NCBI RefSeq assembly: GCF_004011885.1
Contig: NZ_SBEF01000023.1
Location: forward strand, 1 to 56,322
Source of the DNA: Serratia microhaemolytica
GTDB taxonomy: Bacteria; Pseudomonadota; Gammaproteobacteria; Enterobacterales; Enterobacteriaceae
Direction: 5' to 3'
Length of the DNA stretch: 56,322 nucleotides
Below are positions 24,324 to 34,428 of this stretch, in pieces. A model generated the notes under the pieces. That model was not told where the DNA came from, did not search any database, and saw only the letters and a program-made list of their open reading frames with translations. Position 1 is the first letter of the stretch. Every line of letters begins with the position of its first letter. The position numbers and the translations under genes are program-made.

Positions 24324-24940
24324 GGCATAACCCCCAACAGGTAAACAACGGTAAAGACGCAAATCCAGACCACATCAAGGAAGTGCCAGAACAAACTCAA
24401 GCACATCAAGCGTGTTTTGTTAGTGCTATTGAGACCACGTTGGTTAACCTGAACCATCATTACGATCAGCCAGACTAAGCCAGCAGTAACGTGCAGACCG
24501 TGAGTACCGACTAGTGCGAAGAAACTGGACAGGAACGCACTGCGATCTGGGCCAAAGCCTTCTGCAATCAGGTGATGAAATTCATAGATCTCCATCGCGA
24601 CAAAGGCAAAACCAAACAGGAAGGTCAGCATTAGCCAGCGATTGACTTGACCCACCTTACTTTGGTTGCTGGCAATCATCGCCATACCATAGGTGATAGA
24701 GCTGAATAACAGGATAAAAGTTTCTACCAACACAAAGCGCAGGTCGAAAATATCTCTACCAGAGGGGCCATCAGCAACGCCATTCACCAACACTGCATAG
24801 GTGGCGAACAGTGTGGCAAACAGAATACAGTCGCTCATCAGGTAGATCCAGAATCCGAAGACTTTGGTTTCACCTGCATCGTGATGCCCATGCTCAGCAT
24901 GAGCCAGATTATGATTATGGGTCAGAGTATCAGTTGCCAT
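24320..24940 (-). CDS. cyoC: Cytochrome bo3 ubiquinol oxidase subunit III
   Basis: CyoC of 206 residues (E. coli 204), five membrane helices, of the heme-copper oxidase subunit III family. It shows [20 protein letters not shown] and the conserved [14 protein letters not shown]. It overlaps cyoB by 11 nt at its start and cyoD by 4 nt at its end. Confidence 0.97.
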   Translation of the reverse strand: MATDTLTHNHNLAHAEHGHHDAGETKVFGFWIYLMSDCILFATLFATYAVLVNGVADGPSGRDIFDLRFVLVETFILLFSSITYGMAMIASNQSKVGQVNRWLMLTFLFGFAFVAMEIYEFHHLIAEGFGPDRSAFLSSFFALVGTHGLHVTAGLVWLIVMMVQVNQRGLNSTNKTRLMCLSLFWHFLDVVWICVFTVVYLLGVMP

Positions 24941-26921
24941 GGTTTACGCCTGCTGTGCTGATTTGTTGATAGTGTTGGTTTTCAATACGTTCGATTTCAT
25001 CGACCTGTACATAATAGTCGACATCTTCATCGAAGCTTTTAACCACCCAGACGACGATCATGCCGACCAGGCCGACCACAGCCATCCACCAGATATGCCA
25101 GATCATGGCAAAACCAAACACCAAGCTAAAGGCTCCGATGATTACTCCGGCACCAGTATTTTTCGGCATATGAATTGGCTCATATTTGGCCGGTTTTTTA
25201 TACGCCTGACCATTCTGTTTCATATCCCAGAATGCGTCACGATCGTTAATCTCTGGTATCACGGCGAAGTTGTAGAACGGCGCTGGCGAAGAAGTTGACC
25301 ACTCCAGAGTACGCGCATTCCAAGGGTCACCGGTGAGGTCACGATTCTGGTGACGATCACGAATACTGACAATAAACTGGATCACCTGGCAGGCGATACC
25401 TACAGCAACCAGAACCGCACCGCCAGCAGCAATCAGCAGCCAAGGATGGAACTCTGGGTTAATGTCTTGGCTGATACGTCGAGTCATGCCCATAAAACCA
25501 AGCACATAAAGTGGTAGGAAAGCCATTAGGAAGCCGACCAGCCAGAACCAGAAAGCGCGGATGCCCCAGCTTTCGTTCAAACGGAAACCGAACACTTTTG
25601 GGAACCAGTATGTAATTGCCGCAAAACAGCCAAACACCACACCACCGATGATCACGTTGTGGAAGTGAGCGATCAAAAACAGGCTGTTATGCAGAACAAA
25701 GTTGGCTCCCGGCACTGCCAGCAGCACCCCTGTCATTCCACCGATTGAGAAGGTGACGATAAAGCCGGTAGTCCACAGCATTGCAGAGTGGTAAACAATA
25801 CGTCCGCGATACATGGTGAATAGCCAGTTGAAAATCTTCACCCCAGTCGGGATCGAGATAACCATGGTGGCAATACCGAAGAAGGCGTTAACGTTAGCCC
25901 CAGAGCCCATCGTGAAGAAGTGGTGCAACCAGACAATAAATGACAACAGTGTAATAACTACAGTCGCCCAAACCAGTGAAGTGTAGCCAAACAGGCGTTT
26001 ACGCGAGAATGTGGCGGTCACTTCAGAAAACACACCAAAGATTGGCAACACCAGAATGTAGACCTCAGGATGCCCCCAAGCCCAAATCAGGTTGATGTAC
26101 ATCATCATGTTGCCACCCATATCATTGGTAAAGAAATGGGTGCCGATGTAACGATCCAGAGTCAACAGCGCAATGGTTACTGTAAGGATTGGGAACGAGA
26201 TGATGATCAAAATGTTTGAGCAGAGCGCGGTCCAAGTGAAAACTGGCATTTTCATCAGAGGCATACTTGGTGCGCGCATTTTTAGAATGGTGGCAAAGAA
26301 GTTGACACCTGTCAGCAGGGTTCCGAGGCCGGAAATCTGCAGGCTCCATATCCAGTAATCAACACCGACACCCGGGCTGTATTCCAGACCAGAAAGCGGA
26401 GGATAAGCTAACCAGCCGGTCTGGGCAAACTCACCGAGACCGAGTGACAGATTCACCAGCACGACACTTGCAGCAAATAGCCAGAAACTGAGTGAGTTAA
26501 GGAACGGATAAGCCACATCACGTGCACCAATCTGAAGTGGTACGATCAGGTTCATCAAACCGACAATCAGTGGCATGGCGACAAAGAAGATCATGATCAC
26601 ACCGTGAGCAGTGAAGATCTGATCATAGTGATGAGGTGGTAAGAAACCCGCTTCGCCAGCCGAAGCAAGAGCTTGTTGGCTGCGCATCATGATTGCATCA
26701 GCAAAACCACGTACCATCATCACCAAAGCGACAATGATGTACATGATGCCGATCTTCTTGTGGTCAACCGAGGTTAACCAGTCGTTCCATAACCAACGCC
26801 ATTTTTTTAGATAGGTGATCAACGCCAACAGCGCTAGACCACCGATGATAATTGCTGCCACAGTGACCATGATAATTGGTTCATGGAATGGTACAGCATC
26901 AAGTGTCAATTTTCCCAACAT
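24930..26921 (-). CDS. cyoB: Cytochrome bo3 ubiquinol oxidase subunit I
   Basis: Catalytic subunit of 663 residues, identical in length to E. coli. It oxidises ubiquinol, reduces O2 at the heme o3-CuB centre and pumps protons. Visible ligand motifs are [12 protein letters not shown] (CuB histidine and its linked tyrosine), WLHHFF (two CuB histidines) and IAHFHNV (heme histidines). The ATG at 26921 ([16 protein letters not shown]) lies 4 nt after the cyoA stop. The open frame extends 35 codons upstream inside cyoA and is ignored. Confidence 0.98.
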   Translation of the reverse strand: MLGKLTLDAVPFHEPIIMVTVAAIIIGGLALLALITYLKKWRWLWNDWLTSVDHKKIGIMYIIVALVMMVRGFADAIMMRSQQALASAGEAGFLPPHHYDQIFTAHGVIMIFFVAMPLIVGLMNLIVPLQIGARDVAYPFLNSLSFWLFAASVVLVNLSLGLGEFAQTGWLAYPPLSGLEYSPGVGVDYWIWSLQISGLGTLLTGVNFFATILKMRAPSMPLMKMPVFTWTALCSNILIIISFPILTVTIALLTLDRYIGTHFFTNDMGGNMMMYINLIWAWGHPEVYILVLPIFGVFSEVTATFSRKRLFGYTSLVWATVVITLLSFIVWLHHFFTMGSGANVNAFFGIATMVISIPTGVKIFNWLFTMYRGRIVYHSAMLWTTGFIVTFSIGGMTGVLLAVPGANFVLHNSLFLIAHFHNVIIGGVVFGCFAAITYWFPKVFGFRLNESWGIRAFWFWLVGFLMAFLPLYVLGFMGMTRRISQDINPEFHPWLLIAAGGAVLVAVGIACQVIQFIVSIRDRHQNRDLTGDPWNARTLEWSTSSPAPFYNFAVIPEINDRDAFWDMKQNGQAYKKPAKYEPIHMPKNTGAGVIIGAFSLVFGFAMIWHIWWMAVVGLVGMIVVWVVKSFDEDVDYYVQVDEIERIENQHYQQISTAGVNHGN

Positions 26922-26925
26922 CAGA

Positions 26926-27882
26926 TTATTCCTCGGCTCCGGCGTGATGAGAATGTTCGCCCATGTGCATACTATGGTGCTGTTGCGTACTCTGTGCTGT
27001 GCCGGATGGCGCAGCTGCTGGGCCATGTGAATGCCCCATGAACTTGGCGATGGTTTGCTGGAACAAGTCTGGCTTGACGCTAGAGAAGTACTTTACAGGG
27101 TTATTCTTGCTCGGCTGTGCCAGTTGATTAAATTCACTGACGCTATCGAGCGTGTTTGGTGATGATTTCACTTTAGCCACCCACAGTGCAAAATCCTGCT
27201 CTGTTGGGGTGACAATCGCGTTGAACTTCATGCCTGAGAAGCCTTCACCACTATAGCTGCTGGAAATACCGGCATACTCGCCAGCGGTGTTACCAATCAG
27301 ATGTAGTTTGGTTTGCATCCCTGCCATTGCATAAATCTGTCCACCCAGTTGAGGAATGAAAAAGGAGTTCATTACTGAATTGGAGGTGACTTTAAACTCA
27401 ATGGGCACATCTTTCGGGAAAGCAAGTTGATTTACGGTAGCAATCCCTTGTTCAGGATAGATAAACAACCACTTCCAATCCAATGAAATCACTTCGATGG
27501 TCATCGGCGGCTTATCAGCAACGATCGGTTTGAAGGGATCAAGTTCGTGGGTTGTTTTCCAGGTTATTGTGCCAAGGATCGCAATAATAATCAGTGGAAC
27601 ACTCCACACAACCAACTCGATTTTGTTTGAGTGTGACCAATCAGGTCGGTATTTGGCCTGTCGATTGGCTGCACGATACTTCCAGGCAAAGGCTAACGCC
27701 ATGAAAATAACCGGCACTACCACAATCAGCATTAGCCCCAACGCTGTCAGAATCAGTTTGCGCTGTTCGACCCCGATTGCACCCTGTGGGTTCATCAATA
27801 CTGTATCACAGCCAGCTAGCACCGAAGTAAGCACTAACAATGATAAAGCCCCACACGCTTTTGTGTATTTCCTCAATCTCAT
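26926..27882 (-). CDS. cyoA: Cytochrome bo3 ubiquinol oxidase subunit II
   Basis: CyoA of 318 residues, a lipoprotein with lipobox LAGC (modified Cys25), two membrane helices and a periplasmic cupredoxin-like domain lacking the CuA ligands, as in quinol oxidases. It is first in the cyoABCDE operon; the promoter should lie in 27883-28004. The C-terminus is rich in His, Gln and Ser ([16 protein letters not shown]), a tail more histidine-rich than I expect for E. coli. The operon is typically repressed by ArcA and Fnr at low oxygen. Confidence 0.97.
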   Translation of the reverse strand: MRLRKYTKACGALSLLVLTSVLAGCDTVLMNPQGAIGVEQRKLILTALGLMLIVVVPVIFMALAFAWKYRAANRQAKYRPDWSHSNKIELVVWSVPLIIIAILGTITWKTTHELDPFKPIVADKPPMTIEVISLDWKWLFIYPEQGIATVNQLAFPKDVPIEFKVTSNSVMNSFFIPQLGGQIYAMAGMQTKLHLIGNTAGEYAGISSSYSGEGFSGMKFNAIVTPTEQDFALWVAKVKSSPNTLDSVSEFNQLAQPSKNNPVKYFSSVKPDLFQQTIAKFMGHSHGPAAAPSGTAQSTQQHHSMHMGEHSHHAGAEE

Positions 27883-28004
27883 CTAACGACCCCAATTATT
27901 AAGGTACTATTTGTCGTTTCATATGGACGTGGGATTCTACGCAGGGGTTGATATATTGTAAATGGACTTAAAAACCATGGGTGCTTTATTGGCACTTTTT
28001 GTTA

Positions 28005-28049
28005 AAAAAACACACTGGGATCCGCTCGGAAATGTGCGCAAGATCCCAG
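28005..28049 (-). terminator. Terminator downstream of ampG
   Basis: Stem CTGGGATC (28015-28022) with GATCCCAG (28042-28049) and a 19-nt loop. On the minus strand it is followed by TGTG and seven T. It lies just after the ampG stop at 28072 and upstream of cyoA. Confidence 0.7.
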
Positions 28050-28071
28050 GTGGCACCAGTGTAGAAGCTTG

Positions 28072-29550
28072 TCAAGCTAATCGAGTGCGGCGCAGTGCAA
28101 AATAATCAAGAATGCTACCTGCAATCACACCAGCTACCGCCAATAATCCGCCTAATTGTAACAGCGTTGTCGCCAGGTTTTGTGCATGTGTGATTTCCAG
28201 CGCATTACTAATCAGCAACAGAACCCAAAGCAACAATAGCGCACAACCTGCTGCCAATAAGCGCAAAGCCCAGGGATAAAGGTTGGCGAATTCGGTACGT
28301 GGCATAAAACCATCGGTACGCTGGGTGTATTCCAACGTTTGACGACAAATCAGCAGTAACAGCAAGCCGGGTAGTGCAGCCACAATTGAGAACAGATAGA
28401 ACAGTGACCACCCATGCTCCTGCACAAACCAGCCAGCAATTGGGCCGATATAGACTCGCCCGACAGCAGAGAGAGCAGACAGTAATGCGAATTGAGTGGC
28501 AGAGAATGACTTATTGCACAAGGTCATCAGTAGCGCAACAAATGCTGCCGTTCCCATACCGCCGCATAAATTTTCCAGAAAGATAACACTGCCCATGGAG
28601 AGAAGGTTTTTACTGGTGACGACCAGTATCCAATAGCCAATATTTGACACTGCTTGCAGAATGCCAAATAGCATCAGCGCACGGAACAGGCTCAGGCGTT
28701 GCATAAATACTCCGCCTAACAGCGCCCCTAAAATGGTAGCAAACAGACCGAGCGTTTTGTTAACCAGCCCCACATCGCCAGCATCAAAACCTATCCCACG
28801 GATGAGAAAGGTAGTGCTTAAGCTGCCAGCAAAGGCATCGCCGACCTTATACGCCACTATCAGTAGCAAGATAAGCCACGCATTATTGCGGCCAAAAAAG
28901 TCACGCAACGGCGTGACGACAGCTTGCTCCAGGCTACGTGGAGCAGCAATTTCACCTGTTGGCTCTGGTGCCATCAGCGTAGCAAACACACCAATCAACA
29001 TCAGGCAGGCCATTAACCAGTAAGTGTTTTGCCAGCCTAAGTAGCGATCAGCCAACCAGAGTGCGAGACCACCGGAGACCAACATTGCTAAACGATAGCC
29101 AAGCACCGAAACCGCAGCACCGACCCCTCGTTGCTCTGCGCTTAATAGATCGGTTTTATAGGCATCGAATACGATATCCTGAGACGCTGAACAGAATGCA
29201 ACCACTACGGCTAGCGCTGCCAGATACCACAGATGTTGTGATGGATTCATAAAACCCATCGCGGCAATCGCTACGATCAGTGATAATTGGCTGATTAATA
29301 GCCAGCCACGTCGTCGTCCGAGAAATGACGGAGTGTAGCGATCCATAAATGGCGACCAGAGAAACTTGAAAACGTAGGCCTGGCCAACGAGTGAAAAAAA
29401 ACCAATGGTTTTCAGATCGACATTTTCAACCGTCATCCATGCCTGTAGGGTACCGGAGGTGAGCGCTAGAGGCAGCCCAGAAGCAAAACCGAGCACCAAC
29501 AACATAAAAGCATTACGTTGAGTAAAAATATCGAGATACTGTTTTAACAT
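28072..29550 (-). CDS. ampG: Muropeptide permease AmpG
   Basis: Inner-membrane transporter of 492 residues (E. coli 491), of the major facilitator superfamily, with about 12-14 hydrophobic segments. It imports GlcNAc-anhydro-muropeptides for peptidoglycan recycling and thereby supplies the signal for AmpC induction. The start MLKQYLDIFTQRNAFMLLVL and the motif GFASGLPLALTSGTLQAWM are characteristic. It lies upstream of cyoA as in E. coli. yajG, which normally precedes ampG, is missing. Confidence 0.96.
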   Translation of the reverse strand: MLKQYLDIFTQRNAFMLLVLGFASGLPLALTSGTLQAWMTVENVDLKTIGFFSLVGQAYVFKFLWSPFMDRYTPSFLGRRRGWLLISQLSLIVAIAAMGFMNPSQHLWYLAALAVVVAFCSASQDIVFDAYKTDLLSAEQRGVGAAVSVLGYRLAMLVSGGLALWLADRYLGWQNTYWLMACLMLIGVFATLMAPEPTGEIAAPRSLEQAVVTPLRDFFGRNNAWLILLLIVAYKVGDAFAGSLSTTFLIRGIGFDAGDVGLVNKTLGLFATILGALLGGVFMQRLSLFRALMLFGILQAVSNIGYWILVVTSKNLLSMGSVIFLENLCGGMGTAAFVALLMTLCNKSFSATQFALLSALSAVGRVYIGPIAGWFVQEHGWSLFYLFSIVAALPGLLLLLICRQTLEYTQRTDGFMPRTEFANLYPWALRLLAAGCALLLLWVLLLISNALEITHAQNLATTLLQLGGLLAVAGVIAGSILDYFALRRTRLA

Positions 29551-29935
29551 AGGGTTTTTGTTTACCTCTGTTGCGTGCTGAGCGATCTATTTGCGGCAGA
29601 TTATCACCACTTTGCCGTTTTTAGCAGTGAAATGGTGCGGTCTGAGGATGTTCAGATTCAATCCATTCGTTAACCGTTGTTGCCTTGAACGGATTCAGTA
29701 TGCTTAATTTTGGTGGTATACCGGCGATTAATTGTTAAGGTGTTTTATTCAATTGAGATTGAGAGTTGCATAAATTTTTTTATTCTGTAGCCTCGCATAG
29801 GCTAACGCGATAATAGTGGCTCTGTATATCATCAACTATCATCCCTGCGTTGTTGATTGATAGTCTGATGAAAGAATATCTGTTTGTTACCCCGTTTCAG
29901 GGGTAATAGCGGCGAAAAATTGCAAGGATCTTCTC
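29551..29935. other. ampG/bolA divergent intergenic region
   Basis: A 385-nt A+T-rich stretch between the divergent ampG and bolA genes, presumably carrying both promoters. E. coli has the lipoprotein gene yajG here; I see no recognisable remnant of it. Confidence 0.5.
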
Positions 29936-30250
29936 ATGATTGGTGCACAAATCGAAGAAAAATTGCGGGTTGCATTCGCACCTGAATATCTCGAAGTGGT
30001 TAATGAAAGTCATCAGCACCGCGTGCCTGCCGGCTCAGAGACCCATTTCAAAGTGGTGCTTGTCAGTGAACGTTTTCAGCAACAACGTCTTGTTGCTCGC
30101 CACCGTGCGGTATATGCGGCACTGGCGGAGGAGTTAGCGGGGGGAGTGCATGCGTTGGCACTGCACACTTATCTGCCGGATGAGTGGAGCGCTTTGCAAG
30201 ACAAGACATTATCCTCGCCACCTTGCCGTGGTGCAGATAAAAAACGGTGA
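29936..30250 (+). CDS. bolA: Transcriptional and iron-sulfur regulator BolA
   Basis: BolA of 104 residues, a class II KH-like fold. It affects cell shape and envelope genes and binds monothiol glutaredoxins through a shared [2Fe-2S] cluster. Conserved segments are [18 protein letters not shown] and [14 protein letters not shown], and the tail SPPCRGA matches the E. coli protein. It precedes tig as in other enterics. Confidence 0.96.
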   Translation: MIGAQIEEKLRVAFAPEYLEVVNESHQHRVPAGSETHFKVVLVSERFQQQRLVARHRAVYAALAEELAGGVHALALHTYLPDEWSALQDKTLSSPPCRGADKKR

Positions 30251-30476
30251 GAAAGTTCCCGGGTTAACGTCGGTCTGTTTATTAGATACATCAGTAAAAT
30301 AGCAAGTGCTGCCTTGACATCCTCGACGAGCTACGCTTGCATCGTTATAATGCGTCGTCTTATTTTCCAGAATAGTTTCGGGATGCTCTCAAGATCAGAG
30401 AACGTGGTTCTTATGTTGTCGTTTTGATTCTTGGAACAAAGTTGACCGAGCATGGTGATTTTTTTGAGGTAACAAA

Positions 30477-31781
30477 ATGCAAGTTTCAGTCGAAACCACT
30501 CAAGGCCTTGGGCGCCGTCTCTCTACAACTATACCTGCGGCAGTGATTGAGCAGGCGATAAAAAAGGAACTGATCGATGCAGCCAAGACTGTGCGTATTG
30601 ATGGTTTCCGTAAGGGGAAAGTGCCGTTACACATTGTTCAGAAGCGTTATGGTGCTTCCATCCGTCAAGACGTATTGGGTGAGTTGATGCAGAGTCACTT
30701 CATTCAGGCGCTGATCAAGGAAGAGATTAATCCGGCAGGTAGACCCACTTATCTGCCTGGTGAGTATCAGGAGGGCAACGATTTTACTTTTGCAGTTGAG
30801 TTTGAGGTTTATCCTGAAATCACTCTGCAAGGGCTAGAAGCTATTGAAGTAGAAAAACCACAGGTCAGCATTGAAGAGTCAGACATTGACACTGTGCTGG
30901 ATGCGCTGCGCAAACAGCAGGCTACTTGGCAGGAAATTGACCGTGAAGCGACAACAGACAGCCGCGTTACAATCGATTTCACCGGCTCTATTGATGGTGA
31001 AGCGTTTGAAGGCAACCAAGCAAGTGATTTTGTACTGGAGATGGGGCTGGGCCGCATGATCCCTGGTTTTGAGACCGGCATTGTTGGTCACAAAGCGGGA
31101 GAAAGCTTTACGATTGATGTCACTTTCCCAACCGAGTATCACGCTGAAAACCTGAAAGGTAAGCAGGCACAGTTTGCTATTGTGCTGAAAAAAGTTGAGC
31201 AGCGTGAGCTACCTGAGTTAACTGAAGAGTTCATCAAACGCTTTGGTGTTGCCGAGGGAACTCTCAGCGCATTACGTGCTGAAGTGCATAAGAACATGGC
31301 GCGTGAACTGAAAGGTGCGGTGCGCAATCGCGTCAAGAGCCAAACCCTCGATGGATTATTGAAAGCGAATCCGGTAGACGTTCCTTCAGCCGTGGTGATG
31401 GATGAGATTGACGTGCTGCGTCGTCAGGCGGCAGAGCGTGCAGGGATCGATCCGCAGCAGGCAGCCAATCTACCGGCAGAACTGTTCAAAGCTGAAGCAG
31501 AGCGTCGAGTTGCTGTCGGTATCTTGTTGAATGCGGTGATTAAACAGAACGAACTGCAAGTCGACAACGAACGTGTGAAAACGATGATCGAAGAGTTGGC
31601 TTCTGCTTATGAAGATCCGAAAGAAGTGATCGATTTCTACATGGAGAATAAGCAACTGTTAGATAATATTCGTAATGCGGTGATGGAAGAGCAAGCGGTT
31701 GAGTCACTGCTAGTAACCGGCAAAGTAACGGAAAAAGTGATGTCCTTCAGCGAGTTGATGAATCCAGGTCAACCAGCATAA
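30477..31781 (+). CDS. tig: Trigger factor
   Basis: Ribosome-associated chaperone and peptidyl-prolyl isomerase of 434 residues. The N-terminal ribosome-binding signature GFRKGKVP is at about residues 43-50. An FKBP-type domain (about 150-245) has [16 protein letters not shown] and [13 protein letters not shown], and a long helical C-terminal arm domain follows. The ATG is preceded by GAGGTAAC. It is upstream of clpP-clpX-lon, as in E. coli. Confidence 0.98.
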   Translation: MQVSVETTQGLGRRLSTTIPAAVIEQAIKKELIDAAKTVRIDGFRKGKVPLHIVQKRYGASIRQDVLGELMQSHFIQALIKEEINPAGRPTYLPGEYQEGNDFTFAVEFEVYPEITLQGLEAIEVEKPQVSIEESDIDTVLDALRKQQATWQEIDREATTDSRVTIDFTGSIDGEAFEGNQASDFVLEMGLGRMIPGFETGIVGHKAGESFTIDVTFPTEYHAENLKGKQAQFAIVLKKVEQRELPELTEEFIKRFGVAEGTLSALRAEVHKNMARELKGAVRNRVKSQTLDGLLKANPVDVPSAVVMDEIDVLRRQAAERAGIDPQQAANLPAELFKAEAERRVAVGILLNAVIKQNELQVDNERVKTMIEELASAYEDPKEVIDFYMENKQLLDNIRNAVMEEQAVESLLVTGKVTEKVMSFSELMNPGQPA

Positions 31782-31838
31782 ACGCCGTGTGAGAGAGCAA
31801 AATCCACAGTTGTAACTGTAAGTAAGTTACTTCAAATG

Positions 31839-31870
31839 GCCCGTAGCCTTCGGTTACGGGCTTTTATTTT
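31839..31870 (+). terminator. Intrinsic terminator downstream of tig
   Basis: A 10-bp stem (GCCCGTAGCC with GGTTACGGGC, one G-T pair) and a tight 3-nt loop followed by TTTTATTTTG, about 57 nt after the tig stop. Confidence 0.9.
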
Positions 31871-32087
31871 GTCCTTGGACTGATTAATCTCTTTAGTGCG
31901 TGGCAAAATCGGCTATGCTGCAACAGCGTCAAACTGAGTGGTACAGTCGCTGCTGGCGCTATCAACCGCAGCACAAATGTGCCCGATTGCCCTAGCGGCA
32001 ATGGCTCGTTTGAGCATAGTCATCTTAGGCATTCTAAAGTAGAATCAACAGACAATGCTGCCAGACAATTTCGATTAGGAGAAAGTA
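31871..32087 (+). other. clpP upstream region
   Basis: Remainder of the 306-nt tig-clpP gap after the tig terminator. It should contain the clpP promoter, but no sigma-32 or sigma-70 match is clear enough to place. AGGAGAAAG just before the ATG at 32088 is a strong ribosome binding site. Confidence 0.4.
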
Positions 32088-32711
32088 ATGTCATACCGTG
32101 GCGAACGAGATCAGGTTGCACCTAACATGGCACTGGTGCCGATGGTTGTGGAGCAGACTTCACGTGGGGAGCGCTCTTACGACATTTATTCCCGGTTACT
32201 GAAAGAACGCATTATCTTTCTGACTGGCCAAGTTGAAGATTACATGGCCAATCTGATTGTAGCGCAGATGCTGTTTTTGGAAGCTGAAAGCCCAGAGAAG
32301 GATATTTTCCTCTACATCAACTCGCCTGGTGGGGTGATCACAGCGGGGATGTCAATCTACGACACCATGCAATTCATTAAGCCAGATGTCAGCACTATCT
32401 GCATGGGGCAGGCTTGCTCGATGGGAGCCTTCTTGCTGACGGCCGGTGCCAAAGGCAAACGTTTCTGTCTGCCTAACTCACGCGTAATGATCCATCAGCC
32501 TTTGGGGGGTTACCAAGGGCAGGCAACAGACATTGAAATTCATGCCCGTGAAATCTTGAAAGTCAAAGCACGGATGAATGAGCTGATGGCACAACACACT
32601 GGTCAGACACTCAAGCAGATTGAACGCGATACCGAGCGCGATCGTTTTATGAATGCACAGGCTGCTGTGGACTACGGTCTGGTCGATGGTATTCTGACCC
32701 ACCGCAGCTAA
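32088..32711 (+). CDS. clpP: ATP-dependent Clp protease proteolytic subunit
   Basis: ClpP of 207 residues, the peptidase that forms a double heptameric ring and degrades proteins fed in by ClpX or ClpA. The catalytic triad is intact: Ser111 (GQACSMGAF), His136 (VMIHQP) and Asp185, the same numbering as E. coli. An N-terminal propeptide is expected to be removed. It is followed 250 nt later by clpX. Confidence 0.98.
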   Translation: MSYRGERDQVAPNMALVPMVVEQTSRGERSYDIYSRLLKERIIFLTGQVEDYMANLIVAQMLFLEAESPEKDIFLYINSPGGVITAGMSIYDTMQFIKPDVSTICMGQACSMGAFLLTAGAKGKRFCLPNSRVMIHQPLGGYQGQATDIEIHAREILKVKARMNELMAQHTGQTLKQIERDTERDRFMNAQAAVDYGLVDGILTHRS

Positions 32712-32961
32712 CAGCGGATGGCAGACTGATCTGTTTCCAGATGCGCACTGACAGTGGTTTATCGCATCCATTTGAGTGGATATTCATGGAAGCAGTGCTT
32801 TGAACAGCATCTTGAAAGCCAATAGGCATAGGCTAAACAGGCATAGGCTATAGTATTGATCGTCGCCATGGTTCACTACCGATTGCATTCTCAGTTGCCG
32901 TGTTTGGCCGTACTTGTACCATGGATTCGGCGGGGCAAAAACAAAATAAGAGGTTTAACCC

Positions 32962-34233
32962 ATGACAGATAAGCGCAAGAGCGGTTCAGCTAAACTGATG
33001 TACTGCTCTTTTTGTGGCAAAAGCCAGCATGAAGTGCGTAAGCTGATTGCCGGTCCGTCGGTGTATATCTGCGATGAATGTGTTGATCTGTGTAACGACA
33101 TCATTCGTCAGGAAGTGAAAGACATTGCGCCACACCGCGAGCGTAACTCACTGCCAACGCCGCATGAAATACGTCATCACTTGGATGGTTACGTGATTGG
33201 CCAGGAGCAAGCCAAAAAAGTATTGGCGGTTGCGGTCTACAACCACTACAAGCGCTTGCGCAATGGTGACAACAGTGACGGGATCGAACTTGGCAAAAGC
33301 AATATCCTGCTGATCGGGCCAACCGGCAGCGGTAAAACCTTATTGGCCGAAACACTGGCGCGGCTGCTTGATGTTCCTTTCACCATGGCAGATGCCACTA
33401 CGCTGACCGAAGCGGGTTATGTCGGTGAAGATGTTGAGAATATTATCCAGAAATTATTGCAAAAATGTGACTACGATGTAGAAAAGGCACAACGTGGTAT
33501 CGTTTATATTGATGAGATCGACAAGATTTCACGTAAGTCAGACAACCCTTCTATCACGCGAGATGTCTCTGGTGAAGGGGTACAGCAGGCATTACTGAAA
33601 CTGATCGAAGGCACTATTGCCGCCGTGCCACCGCAGGGTGGCAGAAAGCATCCACAGCAGGAGTTTTTACAGGTTGATACCTCTAAAATTCTGTTTATCT
33701 GTGGTGGTGCTTTTGCCGGTCTGGACAAAGTGATTGGTCAACGGGTGAATAGCGGTTCAGGTATTGGTTTTGCTGCCAAGGTAAAAGGTGAAGCGGAAAA
33801 GGCGACTGAGAGTGAACTGCTGCTTCAGGTAGAACCGGAAGATCTGATCAAGTTTGGTTTGATACCTGAATTTATCGGTCGTTTACCTGTAGTTGCTACG
33901 CTGAGTGAACTGAGTGAAGAAGCGCTGATCCAGATCCTGAGAGAGCCTAAAAATGCGCTAACCAAACAGTATCAGGCGCTATTTAAACTCGAAGGTGTTG
34001 AGCTTGAGTTTCGTGATGAAGCCCTGACGGCAATAGCCAAGAAGGCGATGGGACGTAAAACAGGTGCTCGAGGTCTGCGCTCGATCGTTGAGAGTGCATT
34101 GTTAGATACCATGTATAATTTACCTTCACTAACAGATGTTGAAAAAGTGGTGATTGATGAAGCAGTTATCGCCGGGCAGTCTGAGCCGTTGCTGATTTAT
34201 AGCCAGCCGGAAGCTCATGCTTCTGGTGAATGA
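32962..34233 (+). CDS. clpX: ATP-dependent Clp protease ATP-binding subunit ClpX
   Basis: ClpX of 423 residues, the AAA+ unfoldase that delivers substrates to ClpP. The N-terminal zinc-binding domain has Cys15, Cys18, Cys37 and Cys40. Walker A GPTGSGKT is at 119-126 and Walker [10 protein letters not shown] near 180. The pore loop GYVGEDVE and the ClpP-contacting loop with GIGF are present. Its own promoter may lie in the 250-nt gap after clpP; no strong hairpin separates the two. Confidence 0.98.
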   Translation: MTDKRKSGSAKLMYCSFCGKSQHEVRKLIAGPSVYICDECVDLCNDIIRQEVKDIAPHRERNSLPTPHEIRHHLDGYVIGQEQAKKVLAVAVYNHYKRLRNGDNSDGIELGKSNILLIGPTGSGKTLLAETLARLLDVPFTMADATTLTEAGYVGEDVENIIQKLLQKCDYDVEKAQRGIVYIDEIDKISRKSDNPSITRDVSGEGVQQALLKLIEGTIAAVPPQGGRKHPQQEFLQVDTSKILFICGGAFAGLDKVIGQRVNSGSGIGFAAKVKGEAEKATESELLLQVEPEDLIKFGLIPEFIGRLPVVATLSELSEEALIQILREPKNALTKQYQALFKLEGVELEFRDEALTAIAKKAMGRKTGARGLRSIVESALLDTMYNLPSLTDVEKVVIDEAVIAGQSEPLLIYSQPEAHASGE

Positions 34234-34263
34234 TTAGCCAGTCAGCCAGCCGCTCATGGTGAG

Positions 34264-34295
34264 ATGGGGGAGAAGCTCCCCCATGATTGCTTTTC
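34264..34295 (+). terminator. Terminator downstream of clpX
   Basis: Perfect 9-bp stem ATGGGGGAG/CTCCCCCAT (34264-34272 with 34276-34284), a 3-nt loop and, after GATTGC, four T (34291-34294). It separates clpX from the lon promoter. Confidence 0.7.
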
Positions 34296-34309
34296 TCTAG
34301 CGGATTGCC

Positions 34310-34337
34310 GTTGAATCCAAGAGAATCATCCCCATAT
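34310..34337 (+). promoter_or_regulatory. Candidate sigma-32 (heat-shock) promoter of lon
   Basis: A -35 element GTTGAAT (34310-34316) and a -10 element CCCCATAT (34330-34337), separated by 13 nt. This fits the sigma-32 consensus CTTGAAA - CCCCATNT and matches the lon heat-shock promoter of E. coli as I remember it. It lies about 90 nt upstream of the lon ATG. Confidence 0.75.
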
Positions 34338-34428
34338 ATTCGTGAAACTGATTTTGTGAAACGCGCCACGGTTACGTCTCATGAAATTCCTCCTGGACCT
34401 GGCGGAAATTAACTTAAGAGAGAGCTCT

